Shown in pieces: positions 8,641-17,700 of a DNA stretch of 64,000 nt. A program made the position numbers and the translations under genes. The stretch's first letter is position 1; the number at the start of each line of letters is the position of its first letter. Below the pieces are notes generated by a model. The model did not search any database and was not told where the DNA came from. It saw nothing but the letters and a program-made list of their open reading frames with translations. Location of the stretch: the NCBI RefSeq assembly GCF_902493135.1, contig NZ_CABUOD010000014.1, forward strand, positions 44,133-108,132, written 5' to 3'. This stretch comes from an uncultured Parabacteroides sp. GTDB lineage: Bacteria > Bacteroidota > Bacteroidia > Bacteroidales > Tannerellaceae.

Positions 8641-8836
8641 TCCCGAAATAGGCAACCGTCCGTCCTTTTCCGGGCGGGAGAAGATTCCGTTTTTCCGGTG
8701 TTTCTTCGAAAATATCCTTATAAGATGCTGAAAATGCTACAGGTTACCGAAAAAATCATTTACTTTGCAACCTTAATAGTGTGCCAATGCGCAAAAATGG
8801 CACATTGGCACATTAATTAATTGGCAAATTATTATT

Positions 8837-10381
8837 ATGGCACAAGAAGATGTATTTAAGAAATTAGTTTCCCACTGTAAAGAATACGGGTTCGTATTCC
8901 CCTCCTCAGAGATTTATGACGGACTGGGTGCAGTGTACGATTACGGGCAGTATGGCGTAGAGTTGAAAAATAACATAAAGAAATACTGGTGGGACAGCAT
9001 GACGCTGTTGCACGAAAATGTAGTCGGCATCGATTCGGCTATCTTTATGCACCCTACTATCTGGAAGGCATCCGGCCATGTCGACGCGTTCAATGACCCT
9101 CTGATCGATAACAAGGATTCCAAGAAACGCTATCGTGCCGATGTACTGATCGAAGACCACCTGGCGAAGATCGAGGAGAAGATGAATAAGGAAGTGGCCA
9201 AGGCCGCGAAGAAATTCGGCGAAGCTTTCGACGAAGCCCAGTTCCGCGCGACAAACGGACGCGTGCTCGAATACCAAGCGAAATGGAATGAGATCCACGA
9301 ACGCTACTCGAAAGACATGAACGATTCCAATTTCGAAGACCTGCGCCAGCTGATCCTGGATTGCGAAATCGTCTGCCCGATCTCCGGAACCCGCAACTGG
9401 ACCGATGTCCGCCAGTTCAACCTGATGTTCTCTACGGAGATGGGTTCTACCTCAGACGGCGCCATGAAAGTATATCTGCGTCCGGAAACGGCACAGGGTA
9501 TTTTCGTCAACTTCCTGAACGTACAGAAGACCGGCCGCATGAAAATACCTTTCGGTATCGCCCAGATCGGAAAGGCTTTCCGTAACGAGATCGTTGCCCG
9601 CCAGTTCATCTTCCGCATGCGCGAGTTCGAACAGATGGAGATGCAGTTCTTCGTTCGTCCGGGCGAAGAGATGGAATGGTTCAAGCAGTGGAAGGCTACC
9701 CGCTTGAAATGGCACCAGGCCATGGGGTTGGGTAACGAAAAATATCGCTATCACGATCACGAAAAGCTGGCCCACTATGCCAACGCCGCTACCGATATCG
9801 AATATGAAATGCCGTTCGGATTCAAGGAAGTGGAAGGTATCCACAGCCGTACGAACTTCGACCTGAGCCAGCACGAAAAGTTCTCCGGCAAGAAAGTCCA
9901 GTATTTCGATCCCGAACTGAACCAGAGCTATACTCCGTACGTGATCGAAACTTCTATCGGCGTCGACCGTGTTTTCCTGAGTGTGATGGCCGGTTCTTAC
10001 TGCGAAGAAACGTTGGAAAACGGCGAAACGCGTGTCGTTCTGAAATTGCCGGCAGCGTTGGCGCCTATCAAACTGGCTGTCCTGCCGCTGGTCAAGAAAG
10101 ACGGACTGCCCGAAAAAGCTGAAGAGATCGTAAACATGTTGCGTTTCGATTTCCGTTGCCAGTATGATGAAAAAGATTCTATCGGCAAGCGCTATCGTCG
10201 TCAGGATGCGATCGGAACCCCGTACTGTATTACAGTTGACCACGATACTTTGAAGGATAATTGTGTCACGATCCGCTTCCGCGATACGATGGAACAGGAA
10301 CGTGTAAGCATCGACAAGCTGCATGACATTATCACTGAAAAGGTAAGCATGAAGAATTTATTAAAAAAGATAATGGAGTAA
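8837..10381 (+). CDS. glyS: Glycine-tRNA ligase, single-chain type
   Basis: A 514-residue class II aminoacyl-tRNA synthetase charging tRNA-Gly in the cytoplasm. It is the single-subunit (alpha2) type, not the E. coli alpha/beta type. Seen: FPSSEIYDGLGAVYDYG at the start, motif 2 in GKAFRNEI followed by RQFIFRMREFEQMEMQFF, the motif 3 region ETSIGVDRVFLSVM, and a C-terminal anticodon-binding domain from about residue 415. Full length. The FKBP gene follows 6 nt after the stop, as commonly seen in Bacteroidales. Confidence 0.97.
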   Translation: MAQEDVFKKLVSHCKEYGFVFPSSEIYDGLGAVYDYGQYGVELKNNIKKYWWDSMTLLHENVVGIDSAIFMHPTIWKASGHVDAFNDPLIDNKDSKKRYRADVLIEDHLAKIEEKMNKEVAKAAKKFGEAFDEAQFRATNGRVLEYQAKWNEIHERYSKDMNDSNFEDLRQLILDCEIVCPISGTRNWTDVRQFNLMFSTEMGSTSDGAMKVYLRPETAQGIFVNFLNVQKTGRMKIPFGIAQIGKAFRNEIVARQFIFRMREFEQMEMQFFVRPGEEMEWFKQWKATRLKWHQAMGLGNEKYRYHDHEKLAHYANAATDIEYEMPFGFKEVEGIHSRTNFDLSQHEKFSGKKVQYFDPELNQSYTPYVIETSIGVDRVFLSVMAGSYCEETLENGETRVVLKLPAALAPIKLAVLPLVKKDGLPEKAEEIVNMLRFDFRCQYDEKDSIGKRYRRQDAIGTPYCITVDHDTLKDNCVTIRFRDTMEQERVSIDKLHDIITEKVSMKNLLKKIME

Positions 10382-10387
10382 AAACGA

Positions 10388-10957
10388 ATGAAGAAATACC
10401 TGCATATCGCGTTGATGTTGTTGTGTGTCCTCGTTGTCTCTTCCTGTAAGGATGACGACGATGATACCGAGGCTGTTGAAAGAGAGGCTTATAAGTTGGA
10501 ACAGGACATTGCCTTCCAGGCAAAAGTGAATGAAACCGGTTTCGAAAGATGGAACTCGGAAGCCGGTGACGGTTATGTTTTTGCCAAACTGATTAAGAAG
10601 GGGGATGGCGAGAAAGTTTATTTCAATAGCCGTGTCTCGGTCTATTATAAAGGTTCTTTGACAGACGGAACGGAGTTTGATGCCCGGTTGTTTGAAGACG
10701 GTACGCCCTTAAAATGCGCAGTCTATTCTGCCTATGCTAATTATGATTCGCGAACTAATCCGAATGGATATGGTTCCGTCATATCAGGTTGGACAGTCGC
10801 TTTGCAACACATGGTTGAAGGGGATAAATATGAGGTTTGGATTCCGCAGCAGTTAGCCTATGGCGCAAGCGACAACGGCGATATCCCAGCTTATTCGACT
10901 TTGATATTCGAAATCGAACTGGTATCGGTGGATGAGCAGGCGGCGAAGCCGAGTTAA
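10388..10957 (+). CDS. FKBP-type peptidyl-prolyl isomerase lipoprotein
   Basis: A 189-residue lipoprotein (signal MKKYLHIALMLLCVLVVSSC, lipid Cys20) followed by an Asp-rich linker. The FKBP domain spans about residues 60-182, with VSVYYKGSLTDGTEFD, the SGWTVALQHMVEGDKYEVWIP loop and LAYGASDNGDIPAYSTLIFEIEL. It would catalyse cis/trans proline isomerisation on exported proteins. The domain carries an insert (ANYDSRTNPNGYGSVI) seen in Bacteroidales homologues. It is translated directly after glyS and ends with a terminator hairpin. Confidence 0.92.
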   Translation: MKKYLHIALMLLCVLVVSSCKDDDDDTEAVEREAYKLEQDIAFQAKVNETGFERWNSEAGDGYVFAKLIKKGDGEKVYFNSRVSVYYKGSLTDGTEFDARLFEDGTPLKCAVYSAYANYDSRTNPNGYGSVISGWTVALQHMVEGDKYEVWIPQQLAYGASDNGDIPAYSTLIFEIELVSVDEQAAKPS

Positions 10958-10982
10958 ACGAGATCGTTATCGAGCGATAGAA

Positions 10983-11026
10983 ACAGAAAGGGTTGTCTGC
11001 GATGTGCCGGGCAACTCTTTTTCTGT
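10983..11026 (+). terminator. Terminator after the FKBP gene
   Basis: ACAGAAAGGGTTG (from 10984) pairs imperfectly with CAACTCTTTTTCTGT (ending at 11026), giving a long stem with the T-rich side on the 3' arm. Confidence 0.65.
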
Positions 11027-11148
11027 ATGTAAGGTCGTGTTAAAAGTTCAACTATCTGTGAAACAAATGACTTTTGCGAATGTTCTATCCATATATCAAC
11101 TTAAGATCGATCCTATGTTTTTGCTGAATATTTTAATCAAATTGGTAA

Positions 11149-11880
11149 ATGATGAATTTAGACGAAGTTCTTGAATATAGACGTTCCGTACGGGTGTTTG
11201 ATAAAAACAGGCCGGTAGATACTGCAAGGGTAAAGCATTGCTTGGAACTGGCAACATTGGCTCCCAACAGTTCGGATATGCAGTTATGGGAATTTTACCA
11301 TATAACGGACCCGGAACTGTTGGCGAAGGTCTCGAAAGATTGTCTTGGACAGAAAGCGGCCGCCACCGCTTCACAGATTGTCGTTTTTGTCGTGCGGCGT
11401 GACTGGTATAGGAAGCACGCACGTTTCGTGCTCGATTTCGAACGCGACAACATCCGCCGCTACAGTCCGAAAGAACGTCAGGACAAACGTATCAAGGACC
11501 GGGAGCTCTATTACGGCATGATAATGCCTTTCCTCTATGCCCGGTTCTTCGGGATCCTGGGGCTGTTCAGGAAGTTATTGGCTACTACCATCAGCCTTTT
11601 CCGGCCGATGATGATTGATGTATCGGAGAATGATATACGTGTGACTGCCCATAAATCTTGCGCCCTTGCCGCCCAGACGTTTATGATTGCGATGGCAAAC
11701 GAGGGATATGACACCTGCCCTTTGGAAGGGCTGGACAGCCGTCGGCTGAAAAGAACATTGGGATTGCCTCATGGCGCTGAAATAAACATGGCAATCCCTT
11801 GTGGCATACGAGATGGAAATAAAGGGATCTGGGGAGAACGGTGCAGAGTCCCGTTTGATGAAGTGTATCGCCAACTTTAA
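11149..11880 (+). CDS. Nitroreductase-family flavoprotein
   Basis: A 243-residue protein of the FMN-dependent nitroreductase superfamily. The N-terminal FMN-phosphate region reads EVLEYRRSVRVFDKNRPVD, then LELATLAPNSSDMQLWEFYHI, and the C-terminal half has SCALAAQTFMIAMANEGYDTCPLEG, all family hallmarks. Such enzymes reduce nitro compounds, quinones or flavins with NAD(P)H; substrate unknown. It converges with the DUF417 gene and overlaps its stop by 4 nt (11877-11880). A long basic insert in the middle (about residues 83-165) is larger than in typical members. Confidence 0.85.
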   Translation: MMNLDEVLEYRRSVRVFDKNRPVDTARVKHCLELATLAPNSSDMQLWEFYHITDPELLAKVSKDCLGQKAAATASQIVVFVVRRDWYRKHARFVLDFERDNIRRYSPKERQDKRIKDRELYYGMIMPFLYARFFGILGLFRKLLATTISLFRPMMIDVSENDIRVTAHKSCALAAQTFMIAMANEGYDTCPLEGLDSRRLKRTLGLPHGAEINMAIPCGIRDGNKGIWGERCRVPFDEVYRQL

Positions 11881-12467
11881 TGTTTCTTCTGTTTCAATAT
11901 CCTCTGTGCGCAGTCAGAAAGTACAACGATTGCCCCGGCAATGATTGCCGTGTCTTTTATCACCAGTCTGCCTGCCCCGGTCAGCAGCGGGAATCCATGT
12001 TCTCCGCTTCCCAAGTCCGGTACCCATACTTCAGGCGTCGTCACCAGGAAAGAGAGCGTTCCGATCGTCATGATAATGGCAAGTCCTGCACCTACCAGGC
12101 CGATTTTAGGGGAGAAAATCCCTAAGAACGTCAGGATACCGATCGCCATGATCAGAATGCCTAACCCGTGCGAGAAGCCGTACGTGTTGTTTTCCACATG
12201 CCACTGATGTTTGGCCTCGTTGAATTCCCCCTCTTTCAGTTTATATTCTTTATATTCGGGAGCGCTTTTCGTATAGAAGAAGCTCATAAAAGGACTGTTC
12301 GCCACAAACGGCACGATACCTTCTGCTTCATAGTTATAGAATTTCAATCCTCCGATCCATACGAAGATGATCAGGATTGCCACGCGGATCAAGTTAATGC
12401 CCAATTTTTGAGTCGAAGCTGCAATGTTCAGGAAAGTGTAAAATAGATTACTTAATTTAGTCGTCAT
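11877..12467 (-). CDS. DUF417 (YkgB/RclC-like) inner membrane protein
   Basis: A 196-residue protein with four predicted membrane helices (about residues 22-42, 97-117, 123-143 and 164-184). IFVWIGGLKFYNYEAEGIVPFVANSPF and the later FLVTTPEVW fit the DUF417 family, of which E. coli RclC is a member linked to reactive-chlorine resistance. Whether this one has that role is inference; a neighbouring nitroreductase would fit a redox-stress setting. Stop codons of the two convergent genes overlap. A strong minus-strand promoter and a hairpin (see 12603-12715) lie about 140-250 nt upstream. Confidence 0.8.
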   Translation of the reverse strand: MTTKLSNLFYTFLNIAASTQKLGINLIRVAILIIFVWIGGLKFYNYEAEGIVPFVANSPFMSFFYTKSAPEYKEYKLKEGEFNEAKHQWHVENNTYGFSHGLGILIMAIGILTFLGIFSPKIGLVGAGLAIIMTIGTLSFLVTTPEVWVPDLGSGEHGFPLLTGAGRLVIKDTAIIAGAIVVLSDCAQRILKQKKH

Positions 12468-12602
12468 GTCTTTGCTGTTTTATATGTTTGTTTTATAATG
12501 CAAATATCGGCCTATTGCGGCTTGCGGTAAATGGCAATTTTGCCGGATAACTTATCAATTTTCCCTGATCTGGTTCTTTATCAGGAAAAGGAGACCCCTA
12601 TA

Positions 12603-12680
12603 AACAATTAAAGGCTGTCTCACGACAACCCCTAACCAAACTTTGTTAACCTTAAATCTAATACTATTATGAAAAAACCA
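12603..12680 (-). ncRNA. Candidate small RNA or regulatory leader upstream of the DUF417 gene
   Basis: A minus-strand transcript of about 78 nt is predicted between a near-ideal promoter (12686-12715) and a hairpin: GGTTGTC, loop GTGA, GACAGCC (12630 down to 12613, one G-T pair, GNRA-type loop) followed by the T-rich TTTAATTGTTTAT. No gene fits inside it; on the plus strand there is only a 21-codon open frame. It could be a free small RNA or an attenuated leader of the DUF417 gene. The remainder of the gap 12468-13016 holds the features listed next and nothing else I recognise. Confidence 0.45.
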
Positions 12681-12685
12681 CGATG

Positions 12686-12715
12686 CAAAGATACGGGTTT
12701 GTCCGAACTTGTCAA
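12686..12715 (-). promoter_or_regulatory. Strong minus-strand promoter
   Basis: On the minus strand TTG (12715-12713), a 19-nt spacer and TATCTTTG (12693-12686) match the Bacteroidetes consensus as well as any in the window. It points toward the candidate small RNA and the DUF417 gene. Confidence 0.65.
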
Positions 12716-12796
12716 GAGCCAAGATGCTAAATAGTGTTGTAAGAGGTATAAGAAAAATTAATTGCAGATGAATAAGCCTTTTATTGAAAATAAAAT

Positions 12797-12804
12797 TATC
12801 TTTG
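12797..12804 (+). promoter_or_regulatory. Promoter -7 element for the first ECF sigma gene
   Basis: TATCTTTG fits TAnnTTTG. It would place the transcription start near 12811 and give a leader of about 200 nt that contains the large hairpin at 12851-12964. No good -33 element is seen. Confidence 0.45.
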
Positions 12805-12850
12805 TCTGGAAATATAAAGAAAAACGTAGAAGCGTTTCGTATTATTCTTT

Positions 12851-12964
12851 GTTAGGAATCTGGTAAATTCATTGTACAAAAAGAATAATAGGCAAAAACG
12901 CTCGCGCTCCCATAGGGCGTGGGCTATTGCTTATTTGTTGTACAAGCTTACCAGAGCTCCTAAC
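12851..12964 (+). repeat. 114-nt imperfect palindrome before the first ECF sigma gene
   Basis: The left arm GTTAGGA-TCTGGTAA-TTGTACAA is matched by the right arm TTGTACAA-TTACCAGA-CTCCTAAC, each block being a perfect reverse complement with small unequal spacers. The centre holds a G+C-rich inner hairpin region (GCGCTCCCATAGGGCGTGGGC). It could be an mRNA leader hairpin, a small non-autonomous mobile element, or the remnant of an invertible segment. Confidence 0.7.
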
Positions 12965-13016
12965 CGGATGAGACAATAGCTCCACGCTTTTTTACCACAA
13001 ATAGAAAGAATACGAT

Positions 13017-13604
13017 ATGATGGAAGCGAAAATTGACATTGAAAAAGTCAGGAAAGGAGATCATGCTGCTTTTAAAACTTTCTTTGAATGTTTCTATCCT
13101 AAATTGATGGCGCTCGCTTGTCGTTTTGTAGATGAGCAGGTTGCCAAAGATTTGGTGCAAGAAGTCTTCACTTCCTATTGGGAACAGAAAAAGGTTATAC
13201 AACCCGACAATATCCAATCTTTCCTTTTTAAATGGCTGCAAAATAGTTGCTTGAACCACATCAAACACCAGATGGTTGTTGACGAGTACGAATCACGTGT
13301 TCGCATCGCTGAGGCGCGTATCGCTTTTTGGGGCGAGTCCACCGACTCCAACGATGTTCTTAGGTCTGTTATTAATCAGGATTTGCGGGAAATCATAGAA
13401 CTCTCCGTTAATAAACTGCCTCCCAAATGCGCACAGGCTTTCCGTCTGGCCTATTTCCATGATATCAGCCATAAGGAGATAGCCGAGATTATGGGAATTT
13501 CTCCCCGTACAGTCGAAGGACATATCCGGCAAGCGCTTGCCTTCCTGCGGGAAGACTTGAAAGGCCTTTTCCTGCTTATTTTTCTGCTCTGCAACATAAA
13601 TTGA
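13017..13604 (+). CDS. ECF sigma-70 factor (locus 1)
   Basis: A 195-residue extracytoplasmic-function sigma factor. Region 2 is seen around residues 25-95 (FYPKLMALACRFVDEQVAKDLVQEVFTSYWE), region 4 around 130-180, with the helix-turn-helix HKEIAEIMGISPRTVEGHIRQAL. It is the usual Bacteroidetes type that is held by a FecR-like anti-sigma factor and drives an adjacent SusC/SusD operon; the anti-sigma gene follows 73 nt downstream. ATG occurs twice in a row (13017, 13020). It ends with a hydrophobic tail LFLLIFLLCNIN, common in this group. Confidence 0.93.
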   Translation: MMEAKIDIEKVRKGDHAAFKTFFECFYPKLMALACRFVDEQVAKDLVQEVFTSYWEQKKVIQPDNIQSFLFKWLQNSCLNHIKHQMVVDEYESRVRIAEARIAFWGESTDSNDVLRSVINQDLREIIELSVNKLPPKCAQAFRLAYFHDISHKEIAEIMGISPRTVEGHIRQALAFLREDLKGLFLLIFLLCNIN

Positions 13605-13677
13605 ATTTTTCTTTGTTTTTGACCACGTAGTACCTCCTGCCTCGATTGTCTTCTTTATATAAGCACAATAGAAGAAG

Positions 13678-14655
13678 ATGGACGAACAATTACTCATACG
13701 ATTCCTTACGCATACCTGTACTCCGGAAGACCTCCGCTCGGTCGACCAATGGATCGCATCCGGCAAGCCCAATGCAGACTGGCTGTTCGAAATGGAACGC
13801 ATATGGAGTTTGAAGGATGAACTGCGATTCTCGGATAGGAGAGAGATAGAGGAGGCGTATAATCGTTTTACTCTTTCCCAGGGAAAGAGTAAAAATGCGA
13901 AACCGCATTTTTACATATATCCGATATTGAAATATGTGGCAGCTGTCCTCATCATCGGATTATTAGGATTAAATCTCTATGAAATGGTTCAACCGTCCAC
14001 TGTAGGCGAGAATACGGTTGAAGTACCGAAAGGACAAAGGGCATCTTTAATGCTTTCCGATGGAACAAAGATCTGGTTGAATTCCCAAAGTAAACTTATT
14101 TACCCGACTCAATTCTCTGATAAGGAAAGGAATGTCCGGCTTGAAGGGGAGGCTTTTTTCGATGTGGCCCATAAGGAACATCTTCCTTTTGTCGTGCATT
14201 CACCTTTGCTGGCAATAAAGGTGTTGGGTACGAAATTTAATGTAAAAGCTTACTTCGACGAAAAATCCGTTGTCACATTGGCTGAGGGAAAGGTTGAAGT
14301 GGAAACAAACGACCGTAAAAACAGATTGACTCTTAGACCAAACGAACAGGTTTCCTATTCGGATAGTTCCGGTTTGGCATTGGAGAAAAATATCAATACG
14401 AATACGGTTAAATTATGGATGAAGGGAGAAGGCGCTTTCATCCAATGCCGGCTTGATCATATTGTCCGTGATTTGGAACGGAAATTTGATGTGAAAATAG
14501 TTATAACGGATCATTCTTTAAGTTCTGAAGTTTTTACTTGCCGCTTTAAGGATACAGCTACAATTGAACAGGTTTTACATTTACTGAAAGAAACCAGGAG
14601 ATTGGATTATTCATTTGAAGGGGAACAAATACGGATTTTCAAACCATTAAAATAA
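13678..14655 (+). CDS. FecR-type anti-sigma factor (locus 1)
   Basis: A 325-residue single-pass inner membrane protein. The cytoplasmic N-terminus (about 1-78) binds the sigma factor, a transmembrane helix spans about 85-103 (KYVAAVLIIGLLGLNLYEM), and the periplasmic part contains the FecR domain (VPKGQRASLMLSDGTKIWLNSQSKLIYP, LEGEAFFDVAHKEHLPFVVHSP) and the C-terminal DUF4974 domain. It would receive a signal from the STN domain of the downstream SusC and release the sigma factor. Order and spacing support one regulatory unit. Confidence 0.93.
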   Translation: MDEQLLIRFLTHTCTPEDLRSVDQWIASGKPNADWLFEMERIWSLKDELRFSDRREIEEAYNRFTLSQGKSKNAKPHFYIYPILKYVAAVLIIGLLGLNLYEMVQPSTVGENTVEVPKGQRASLMLSDGTKIWLNSQSKLIYPTQFSDKERNVRLEGEAFFDVAHKEHLPFVVHSPLLAIKVLGTKFNVKAYFDEKSVVTLAEGKVEVETNDRKNRLTLRPNEQVSYSDSSGLALEKNINTNTVKLWMKGEGAFIQCRLDHIVRDLERKFDVKIVITDHSLSSEVFTCRFKDTATIEQVLHLLKETRRLDYSFEGEQIRIFKPLK

Positions 14656-14687
14656 AAAGCCTATGGGAAAGGATTGATAAAAACGAA

Positions 14688-14715
14688 GGCTGAAGATAGG
14701 CCAATATCTTCAGCC
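14688..14715 (+). promoter_or_regulatory. Hairpin between FecR and SusC (locus 1)
   Basis: GGCTGAAGATA (14688-14698), a 6-nt loop, and TATCTTCAGCC (14705-14715) form a perfect 11-bp stem. It is not followed by a T-run, so it may act as a leader structure of the susC-like mRNA or as a partial terminator of the regulatory genes. Confidence 0.6.
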
Positions 14716-14778
14716 GGGATTAAGCGAGTAACGCTTTAGCGAACCTAAATTTATTACTAACTAATCATTTACAAATGT

Positions 14779-17700
14779 ATGCATTATATTATGAAAAATA
14801 CGCCATGCGGTGTATATAAATCGTCATGGCTGCGAAAAAGTCTAAATATTATGAGATGTGTTATATTATTCATACTATTGGGAACCTTACAGTCTTTTGC
14901 TAATTTAAGCTATTCACAGTCGGTGAAATTGTCATTGAATATGGAAAATACGACCGTACAGGAGGTTCTCGCTACTATTGAACAAAAAAGCGGTTTCTAT
15001 TTCACGTATAATTTGGAACAGGTAAAAGTAACTCGTAAGGTTACTGTCAACTTTAAGGATAAGACAGTTCCCGAAGTATTGGATGAACTATTTGCCAAAG
15101 AGAATATCCATTATGTGATAAACGACAAGCATATTGCCTTATATAAAGGAAACGAAAGGCAAGTTGCTTTACAAGCAAAGAAAGATATAAAAGGTGTGGT
15201 AACGGATAAAAACGGAGAACCGATCCCCGGCGCCAATATCATTGAGAAAGGAAATCCTACCAATGGAACTATTACCGACGTCGATGGAAATTACACTTTG
15301 TCCGTATCCGGAAATTCCGTGTTGGTAGCTTCTTACATAGGATATAATAGAATTGAAATTCAGGTTAAGGACCGTTCTGTGGTCGATATTACATTATCGG
15401 AGGATACGCAAGCATTGGAAGAGGTTGTTGTCGTGGGTTATAGTACCCAGAAGAAAGTAAACCTGACCGGCTCGGTCTCCACTGTTAATTTCGAATCGAT
15501 GTCATCGAGACCCGTTACCGATGCCTCTCAAGCTCTTAGCGGTGCTTCACCCGGCCTTCAGATCATGCAAAGTTCCGGGCAACCTAATGCAGAGAGTTTT
15601 TCCTATAACATTCGCGGTGTCGGGACATTGAATTCTTCCAGTCCTCTTATTCTTGTTGATGGAATGGAACAAAGCATCAGTATGGTCAATCCTTCTGATA
15701 TAGCCAATGTCTCCATCCTTAAAGATGCCGCTTCTTGCGCCATATATGGAAATCGTGGTGCTAACGGTGTTATCCTTATCACGACCAAAAACGGTACGGA
15801 AGGTAAAATTAGTGTGACGTATGATGGTACAGTCTCCTATAATGAACCTTTCAAAATTGTTCATACAATTTCGGATTATGTACAGTATATGAAACTGATG
15901 AATGAATCATCTAATAACTTGGGAAACTCCGATATGTTTTCTCAGAGTTCTATTGATCTTTGGGAAGCCGCTAAGGCTGATCCTAACGGGATTTCCGCTT
16001 CGGGTTATCCGAACTATGTCGCTTATCCCAATACAGACTGGTGGGATGAGATTTATACGAAGCAATGGATGCAGAAACATACGATTTCACTCAATGGCAA
16101 GGAGAAGAAAACAGGTTATTCAATGAGTTTTTCCTATATAGATAATCCGGGTATCATGAAGAATACGGGATATAACCGCTATATGGGGCGTGTGAACTTG
16201 TACTCTGACATTACCGACTGGTTGCGGGTGGGAACTCGTACATCGGGCAATGTTACCGATCGGGAGATGAGTCTTACCAGCTATAGTGGGAACGGTTATA
16301 TCAATTCGATGAATACGGAGAAAATGGTTCCTTGTGTATATCCGTATTATGAAGGGAAATATGGTGCGCCGGAAGGTCCGGAGGAAGATCCGCAGTCTCA
16401 TAATATACTTTGGGACAACGTGCTGAATGGGTTTGACAAATATTCGCAACTTTATACGGAGTGGTATGCCCAAGTCAAGTTTCTGAAGTATTTTACATAT
16501 AACTTTGATTTTTACTATCAGGATCTTCGCCGGGAGCGAAAAGTATCGGACGCTTCCGTCGGGAAGTTCAGTTTTTCTAAAGGTGCTTATTCAACAGGAG
16601 CCGATGACCCGTCGACTCTTTATACTCGTATGTATTATACGAGGACGAATCGCACGAAGTTGAATCATTTACTTAATTATAACCAGTCTTTTGGCGTTCA
16701 CGATGTGTCGGCTATGATTGGCTATGAGGAAGAAACGTATGATTATAGGGAGACGAACGTGAGTAAATTAGGACTTACGGATGCCGCTGTAAATGACCTT
16801 GATGCCGCAACAACACCTTACTCGACGGCTGGTTACGGGACTGAATATGCTGCCCGCTCGGTGTTCGGACGTGCCAATTATGCTTATAAGAGCCGGTATT
16901 TGCTTGAGTTTAACTTGCGCTATGATGGTTCGTCGAGATTTGCTCCCGATTATCGTTGGGGCGCTTTCCCTTCTTTCTCGGCCGGTTGGCGTATGAATGA
17001 AGAGTCGTGGCTTAAACCGGTACAGTGGCTGACAAACTTAAAGCTTCGTGCTTCTTGGGGTAAACTGGGCAACAATGCAATCGGCAACTATGATTGGCAG
17101 TCTGTCTATTCGGCGGCAAATTATTCTACCGGTCAAGCTTTGACAAGTGGTATCGCCATCACTTCTATAGCCAATGCCGCTCTTACTTGGGAAGAGACAG
17201 CCGTTACCAATGCCGGTCTTGATTTTGGTTTCTTTGATAATAAATTGAACGGTAATATTGATGTTTATAATAAGTTGACGACCGGAATTCTGTACACTCC
17301 TGATATGTATATGGTAATGGGAAATGCGACTGCTCCGAAAGAAAATATTGCGGAAGTTACGAACAGAGGGGTTGAACTGGAGCTTGGATGGAGAGATAAT
17401 ATCGGCAAGGATTTCAGCTATAGCATTAAAGGCCAGTTCTCTTTTAATAAAAACTTTGTCAGCAAATATAAAGGTAAATTGGAAAGGGGATGGAATAAGG
17501 AACATACGGAATATTCCACCAATATAGGAGATGTTTCTACCGGTAGTACTACGAGAGTCATCGAAGGACGTCAGATTAATGAGTTTTATCTTCCTAATGT
17601 GTATAGCGGAAACGGCTCGTATTTCAATGCCGACGGTACGGTCAATATAAATGGCGGACCTAAAGATGGCATGATCCGTACGGAAAACGATATGCAATGG

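Noticed and set aside
9452..10324. Minus-strand open frame of 290 codons
   Set aside because: Antisense to glyS, which is complete and unmistakable.
12669..12734. 21-codon mini open frame beginning MKKPRCKDTG
   Set aside because: It overlaps the opposite-strand promoter and small-RNA candidate; nothing supports translation.
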